Positions 58,285 through 64,000 of a stretch of 64,000 nt of DNA are shown piece after piece. A program made the position numbers and the translations under genes. Positions within the stretch are counted from its first letter, which is position 1. Each line of letters opens with the position of its first letter. The stretch is from the NCBI GenBank assembly GCA_947179485.1, contig OX359250.1:8227873-8291872 (forward strand), in the 5' to 3' direction. This DNA comes from Allacma fusca (Eukaryota > Arthropoda > Collembola > Symphypleona > Sminthuridae). The notes under the pieces were generated by a model. It saw only the letters and a program-made list of their open reading frames with translations. It did not search any database and had not been told where the DNA came from.

Positions 58285-58830
58285 AATTCCAACGTAAATT
58301 ACGATCGCCAAAATTCTGTTCCGGACACTCCAGGAAGTAAATCCATCAACTGTTGCTGCCAATTGTGAATATCACATTATACACAACGTTGTGGAAAATG
58401 AATGCAACAAATTATCTATGTATGTTGAAGGCTAAAAATAAATTATAAATGACCTTAGCTGATTTTTAAAACAATTTGAAATAGGATACCTTTAGAACGT
58501 GTGCAACATGCTAGAAATCTCGGGCATTTTAATAGAGGTCAAAAAATTAACGAGTTAGACGTTTTCAGCTGGGCAGGCAAATGTCTTCGGGAATTTTAAA
58601 ACTTCCAGTACCCGAATAATACCCGGGTATAAACAATAGGTACTCGGGTATACCCGATATGTTGGTACAGGTTTCAGGTACATTAAGGTACTGGTAAATT
58701 GTGGGTACAAGTACTACCTTGTAGTTTCAAGTATGGGTACGGGTACAGGAAATAATTTACCCAGGTACTCGGGTATGGCCACGGGTATAGGTACAGAATT
58801 TTGTTGTACCCGATATTCGGGTATGGGTAA
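58285..58830. repeat. Isolated GGGTAC-rich element end
   Basis: 58605-58830 is a dense run of GGGTACAGG, GGTACTCGGGTA and ACCCGGGTAT units like the ends of the 51164 and 56279 elements. A clean terminal inverted repeat and duplication could not be fixed, so it is a truncated or highly diverged member. 58285-58600 has no identified feature. Confidence 0.55.
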
Positions 58831-59739
58831 ATGAATTTTGATGTTGGATTGCAATGATTGTAATTCTAGAAAAAGTTTGAAATTTACAGAAGGTTAATAG
58901 CCATTGTCACTGTCAGCTGCATCACAAAGGGCAAAATATTTTTGCACCTTACGGGGCATGGAAAACAACTACAAGATGGTTTTTTTAACCTAATTTGTAA
59001 ACACAAACTGCAAAATATATTTCCTATTTGATGTATTTTAAATACGCATTTTTTTAAATTCGTTAGTATTAGCCCAGAGCTGTACAAATGAAATGCCCTT
59101 GCTTCAAGGCTTAAAAACCCAATTTAAAAAATCCCTTCCTTGTTCCTACCAGTGAATGAACCCATTGAAATTGTTTGCCTCCCCTCAGCCTTTCTTCAAT
59201 TCTTAAATGAGAACTTGCATGAAATCTGCAAGCATGGTACTAGCGAACAAAGCAATCAACACCTTCATCACTGAAGAATTCCTTCAACCTTTAAAATTTA
59301 GCCTACATTCCGTATTCCTTCAATCGGCAGAAAAATCAGTCTGCCTCCTTTACTAAAGTCTTCTTTGAAGTAAAGACTTGAGGTAGAAAAGTCTGTTTTG
59401 GACAGCTCTGGGTATAGTATTAACCATTAATGATATCACTCTTTTATATTGTTCTTACTATATAAGTAAGAACTACGTGCTTACGCTCGCATGAAATAGT
59501 CATTCAGAGCGTCTTTAGCAACATGCATGTAACGTGCTTGCAGCGAGGCACGAGAAGTGCAACATCCACATTCGAGAGTTAACCGCGAGAGAGGGAGAGA
59601 CTGTCAACACATTCGACTGCGTACCGGAGACGGACGGAGAGTACAATTATTGTACATCGCAGAGACAAGTTATTGAACAACGGTGATAAAGAAGAAAAGT
59701 ACTTTAATTGTACACAGTGCGACAGACGGAGTTTATATT
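58831..59739. other. Unassigned sequence before the minisatellite
   Basis: No supported gene. 59480-59735 is more GC-rich with purine-rich GAGAGAGGGAGAGA stretches and grades into the tandem repeats. It may be the promoter or leader of the Helitron ORF downstream, but no motif fixes that. Confidence 0.35.
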
Positions 59740-60790
59740 AAATTGTACATTGAAGCCAGAGTTGGAGTGTACATTAAATTGTACATCGGGGCCAGAGTTG
59801 GAGTGTAAATTAAATTGTACATCGGGGCCAGAGTTGGAGTGTACATTAAATTGTACATCGGAGCGAGAGCTGGAGTGTACATTATATTGTACATCGGGGC
59901 CAGAGTTGGAGTGTACATTAAATTGTACATCAGAGCCAGAGTTGGAGTGTACATTAAATTGTACATCGGATCCAGAGTTGGAGTATACATTAAATTGTAC
60001 ATCAGAGCGAGAGTTGGAGTGTACATTATATTGTACATCGGAGCGAGAGTTGGAGTGTACATTAAATTGTACATCGGAGCGAGAGTTGGAGAGTACATTA
60101 AATTGTACTTCGGAGTAAGAGTAAGAGAGTACATTAAATTGTACATCGGAGTGAGAGTCGGCGAGTACATTGAATTGTACATCCGAGTTAGAGACGGGGA
60201 GTAAATTGGAGAGAGAGCTGGAGTGTACATTAAATTGTACATCGGAGCCAGAGTTGGAGTATACATTAAATTGTACATCAGAGCGAGAGTTGGAGTGTAC
60301 ATTATATTGTACATCGGAGCGAGAGTTGGAGTGTACATTAAATTGTACATCGGAGTGAGAGTCGGCGAGTACATTGAATTGTACATCCGAGTTAGAGACG
60401 GGGAGTAAATTGGAGAGAGAGCTGGAGTGTACATTAAATTGTACATCGGAGCCAGAGTTGGAGTATACATTAAATTGTACATCAGAGCGAGAGTTGGAGT
60501 GTACATTATATTGTACATCGGAGCGAGAGTTGGAGTGTACATTAAATTGTACATCGGAGCGAGAGTTGGAGAGTACATTAAATTGTACTTCGGAGTAAGA
60601 GTTGGAGAGTACATTAAATTGTACATCGGAGTGAGAGTCGGAGAGTACATTGAATTGTACATCCGAGTTAGAGACGGGGAGTAAATTGGAGAGAGAGCTG
60701 GAGTGTACATTAAATTGTACATCGGAGTGAGAGTCGGACTGTTCTTAATTTGTACATCGGAGTGAAAGACGGAGTGTGCATTAATTGCTA
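59740..60790. repeat. 36-bp minisatellite with higher-order structure
   Basis: Tandem units of 36 bp of the type GAGTTGGAGTGTACATTAAA followed by TTGTACATCGGAGCCA, about 29 copies. Each unit has two self-complementary TGTACA hexamers around TTAAAT, so single strands can form hairpins. A variant block (GTTAGAGACGGGGAGTAAAT and following) recurs at about 60187, 60394 and 60670, showing larger repeated units of about 207 and 276 bp. Because 36 is a multiple of 3, frames stay open on both strands; the resulting repetitive ORFs (for example MYTPTLAPMYNL on the minus strand) are artefacts. Confidence 0.92.
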
Positions 60791-60999
60791 GTGGGAGATA
60801 GAGACGGGAGTACATTAATCGTACATCGTATTAAGAGTCAGAGTGTACATAATTTGTACATCGGAAAGAGAGACGGAGTGTGCATCAATTGCGCTTGGGA
60901 GATAGAGAGACGGAGAGTGCATTTGTATATCGTAGATAAAGGAGCGGAGAGTACATTAATTGTACATCAGAGATAGAGGGGCGGAGAGTATATTAATTA

Positions 61000-61330
61000 T
61001 ACATAGGAGCGAGAGGCGGAGAGTGTATTAATTATACATAGGAGAGAGGGGCCGAGAGTACATATATAAATTATACATAGGAGAGAATGGCCGAGAGTAT
61101 ATATATAAATTATACATAGGAGAGAGGGGCCGAGAGTACATATATAAATTATACATAGGAGAGAGGAGCCGAGAGTACATATATAAATTATACATAGGAG
61201 AGAGGAGCCGAGAGTACATATATAAATTATACATAGGAGAGATAGACGGAGATTATATTAATTATACATAGGAGAGAGGGGCGGAGAGTATATTAATTAT
61301 ACATAGGAGAGAGGGGCGGAGAGTATCTTG
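61000..61330. repeat. 35-39-bp minisatellite
   Basis: Tandem units GAGAGAGGGGCCGAGAGTAC plus ATATATAAATTATACATAG (39 bp), grading at both ends into shorter units with ATTAATTATACATAG. About eight units in total. They are related in design to the preceding array (purine-rich half plus palindromic AT/TACA half), with mixed intermediates at 60790-61000. Confidence 0.9.
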
Positions 61331-61436
61331 ATTATACATACGAGAGAGGCACAGAGAGTCAAAATTTAAAGAAAGTGAGCACTTTGGTGTTCCCTTACAA
61401 TTAATTGCGAGTCCGACATATAAATTCAATTTTATC

Positions 61437-64000
61437 ATGGAAAACCAAGGTGGTAAATGTCGAAAGCAATTATTGCAAGTACGTGCTGACGTTGATCTTG
61501 ATATTAACATTTTCTCTAATGTCGAGCTACCAACAACCTCTGGAAATTCAGTCAGCACAGGGGCAATAAGACAAAGAAAACGTCGGAGTAGAGAAACTGC
61601 AGATCAAACTAACCGTTGATTGCATGCAGATGCCGACAGGCATAGAGAAGCGTTGGCTAACGAAACTTCAGAAAGGAGACAACTCAGGTTATTGCAAAAT
61701 GCTCAGAGGTATAACGAGTTGAGGGAGGTGGAAACACCAGAACAAAGATCTGCACGTGTAACAAGCAGACGTGACGCTGAGGCATGTCAAAACAGAGAAT
61801 CACGGTTAATTGCGAACGCGGCTAGACATAGAGAAGCAAGAGCTGCTCTTAATCATGAAACAAGATTAGATCGTTCAATCGGAAGAGCATTGCAAAATGC
61901 TCAGAGCAGGGCTGCGGGAACGCACGAACAACGTCGTGATCGACTCAGAGTAGCAACGACAAACCGAATACGAAATAATCGTGGTATGTACAATGCTGCG
62001 GTTGCAGGAAACGCATTACATATGGAAGAACAGTACTGCGGTTAACTTGATGGAGTATGTTTGTTTTGTAAAAAAGCAAAATATTTATCTTCCGAAATAA
62101 ACACGGAAAAAACTCCACGGTTTGTTGCAAGAAATGCACTGTGAAACTGGATGAGATTAAACCACCTTTAGAACTTTTAAGAAACCTTATGTCACCTGCA
62201 CATATTCATTCAAAAAGCTTCTTTGATCATATAAGATCATTTAACAGCGCATTAGCATTTGCCTCAATGGGAACAAGAATCGATACCCGAGTTAATGATC
62301 ACCGAGGACCATACGTGTACAAAATACATGGGCAAGTGTACCACATATCATCGCCATTGCATCCACAAATTGGAGATAGTCCAAAATATGCTCAGCTCTA
62401 TATTTTAGATCCGGATGAAGCATTAAGAACAAGAATGGCAGTTTATGCAAATAAAGATTGTAATGAAAATCTCATGCATGAACTTGCACAGTTATTGTCA
62501 GCAATCAATAATTACGCAAAAGCTTACAAGATGATGCACGAAGTTGAACAGAAGGAAACTGACAAAGCTCACCAAGAGGGTCGACCTCCGCGAGAAATCA
62601 CGATGTCTATTCACATTGATAATCAAAGTGATCGACGACGGTATAATGCACCACGTTTTAACGAAGTAGCAGTGATTTTTCGAAGTGATGAAGGCGAACC
62701 ACCTTTTGAACGTGATATTCGTATTTACAGCCGATTGCATACTAAAGGAATTGCCATTCTTCAAGCAATTTTAAATAATGACGTGGACCCCATGGTTTAC
62801 CCAATACTGTTTCCACATGATGACAGATGATGGAAAATAGGGATTCCCAAGCATAACAAATCGTTACATAAGCATATGAACGTAAGTTTGATGGAATATT
62901 ATGCCTACAGATTTTCAATTCGGGATAGGTTCAACTCTTTCCTATTCGGTGGAAAACTGACACAGCAAATAGCTGTAGATGCATACGCGAAATCTGAAGC
63001 AAATCGATTATAGTGGCTTCGATCGCATCAAAAAAATTTACGTAATGAAATGTATACAGGACTTCTGGATCACATGGAAAATCGAGCAAACAGTGAAGGT
63101 ATTAAGGCCGGAAAAGCAGTTATATTGCCAAGCACTTTTATGGTCCCAGAAACATGCAGCAACTCTACCAGGATGCTATGGCAGTTGTTCGTAAATATGG
63201 GAAGCCAGATTAATTTCTGGCAATGACTACAAATCCTAATTGGAGAGAAATTTTAGAAAACCTACTTCCTGGACAAAATGGTTCTGATAGACCAGACTTA
63301 GTTGCCAGAGTATTTAACATGAAAGTTAAGGAGATGTTAAAAGAGGTCAAAAAAGATAATATTCTTGGGTTAGTTGTTGCATACGTTTACACAATTAAAT
63401 ATCAAAAGCGATCTCTTTCCACAAGCATATGCCCATAATTTTACACGAAGACTACAAGCCCAGAACTCGAGAAATGATCGATAAATACGTCTCTGCTGAG
63501 ATACCTGGAAAAGAAACCAACCCTTGCCTCTCCGATATAGTCGTTAAGCATATGATTCACGGACCATGTGGTAACCTGAATACACACTCACCATGCACGG
63601 ATGCAGGAAAGTGCAACAAGCAATTTCCGAAGTGCTTTAGGAATGAAACAAATGAAAATGAGAATGGTTATCCTGCCTATCGAAGACGCGAAGGAGATTC
63701 TGTTGTTATTAAAGGGAAACCTGTAGATAACCGATGATGTGTGCCTTATAATCCATACTTACTACTGAGATGAAATTTGTGCAACTATTAGCAGTATTAA
63801 ATACGTGTTCAAATATGTCTACAAATGTTACGACGGTGCCAACATAGAAATTGTTGGCACAATTGGTAACCAGCAAGTTTTAAATCATGATGAAATTAAA
63901 TCTTACTTGGATTCGAGATATGTTTGTGCTCCTGACGCAATGTGGAGGTTATTTGGTTATAAAATGCATGGCCAATCTCACGCAATTATAAGGTTGCAAG
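61437..64000 (+). mobile_element. Helitron (5' part, degenerate), continues beyond the window
   Basis: Plus-strand fragments follow the order of animal Helitron proteins: an Arg/Gln/Glu-rich N-terminal region, a Helitron_like_N region, then the Rep core. The last 250 bp still read YLDSRYVCAPDAMWRLFGYK-like Helitron sequence, so the helicase half lies outside the window. The 5' TC terminus was not identified. Confidence 0.85.
61437..64000 (+). pseudogene. Helitron Rep/helicase protein, broken reading frame
   Basis: ATG at 61437. The N-terminal coiled, charged region (RRQLRLLQNAQRYNELREVE) is crossed by in-frame stops at 61617 and 62043. 62141-62830 has SFDHIRSFNSALAFASMGT-like and GQVYHISSPLHPQIGDSPKY motifs and PILFPHDDR, followed directly by a stop. 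62831-63200 gives MEYYAYRFSIRDRFN and AVDAYAKSEANRL, a stop, then LRNEMYTGLLDHMEN and AVILPSTF. A frame change leads to MTTNPNWREILENLLPGQ and DRPDLVARVFNMKVKEML. At the two-histidine (HUH) site the first His codon is changed (reading PQAYAH), near 63415-63432. The protein would nick and join ssDNA in rolling-circle transposition, but this copy cannot make it. Confidence 0.85.

Noticed and set aside
59733..60815. A 360-codon minus-strand ORF of MYTPTLAPMYNL-type repeats and several plus-strand ORFs
   Set aside because: They arise because the minisatellite unit (36 bp) is a multiple of three, which keeps frames open on both strands; no start context, no domain.
59740..61330. Regular repeats as a CRISPR array
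   Set aside because: Units are contiguous tandem repeats without unique spacers, in a eukaryotic transposon context.

Overview
This is a transposon-dense stretch of a eukaryotic, almost certainly animal, nuclear genome. Multi-exon genes with GT-AG introns, Gypsy-type LTR retrotransposons, jockey/CR1-like LINEs, hAT and PIF/Harbinger DNA transposons, a Helitron and GT/ATGT/CATA microsatellites all point that way. The species cannot be read from the sequence; an arthropod or similar invertebrate is a guess. No host gene, rRNA, tRNA or CRISPR array could be supported. Every recognisable coding region belongs to a mobile element.

Layout. 1-9072: a young Gypsy-type LTR retrotransposon on the minus strand (LTRs 1-345, clipped by the window, and 8713-9072; primer binding site 8695-8712). 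It has two extra small ORFs upstream of gag-pol and about 1.4 kb without an ORF between pol and the 3' LTR. 9073-14790: a LINE 3' fragment, an unclassified repeat (R1) interrupted by an 813-bp hAT-type MITE, and a decayed minus-strand LINE. 14791-25701: two nearly identical 2,589-bp inverted arms around a decayed plus-strand LINE. 25701-41507: mostly undecipherable old sequence with a second R1 copy and two hAT-type MITEs with perfect 8-bp target duplications. 41508-44076: a complete PIF/Harbinger transposon with an apparently intact three-exon transposase and a convergent Myb/SANT-like gene whose last exon lies antisense to the transposase 3' end. 45009-51031: three hAT-superfamily elements nested inside one another, each with its own perfect 8-bp target duplication; the innermost encodes an apparently intact seven-exon transposase of about 701 residues. 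51164-58830: further hAT-type elements, one carrying a transposase remnant, and a truncated minus-strand LINE. 59740-61330: minisatellites with 36-39-bp units. 61437-64000: the 5' part of a degenerate Helitron that runs off the window.

The most striking pattern is a group of hAT-type families whose ends are built from family-specific short degenerate repeats (GGCATTTT, AATCGG, GGGTAC, CCTACATAC, TCAGGAC). Eight members are defined by terminal inverted repeats plus 8-bp duplications; six of these duplications are perfect on direct reading among 813-bp to 6-kb elements and one 134-bp element, and two are 6/8 matches. One GGGTAC member contains a hAT C-terminal fragment, which ties that family to hAT by content as well as by ends.

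These genes do not form a host pathway. The functional units are the elements themselves: Gag-Pol with LTR/PBS, Harbinger transposase with its Myb partner, and hAT transposase with its ends. Non-autonomous elements may be mobilised by such transposases.
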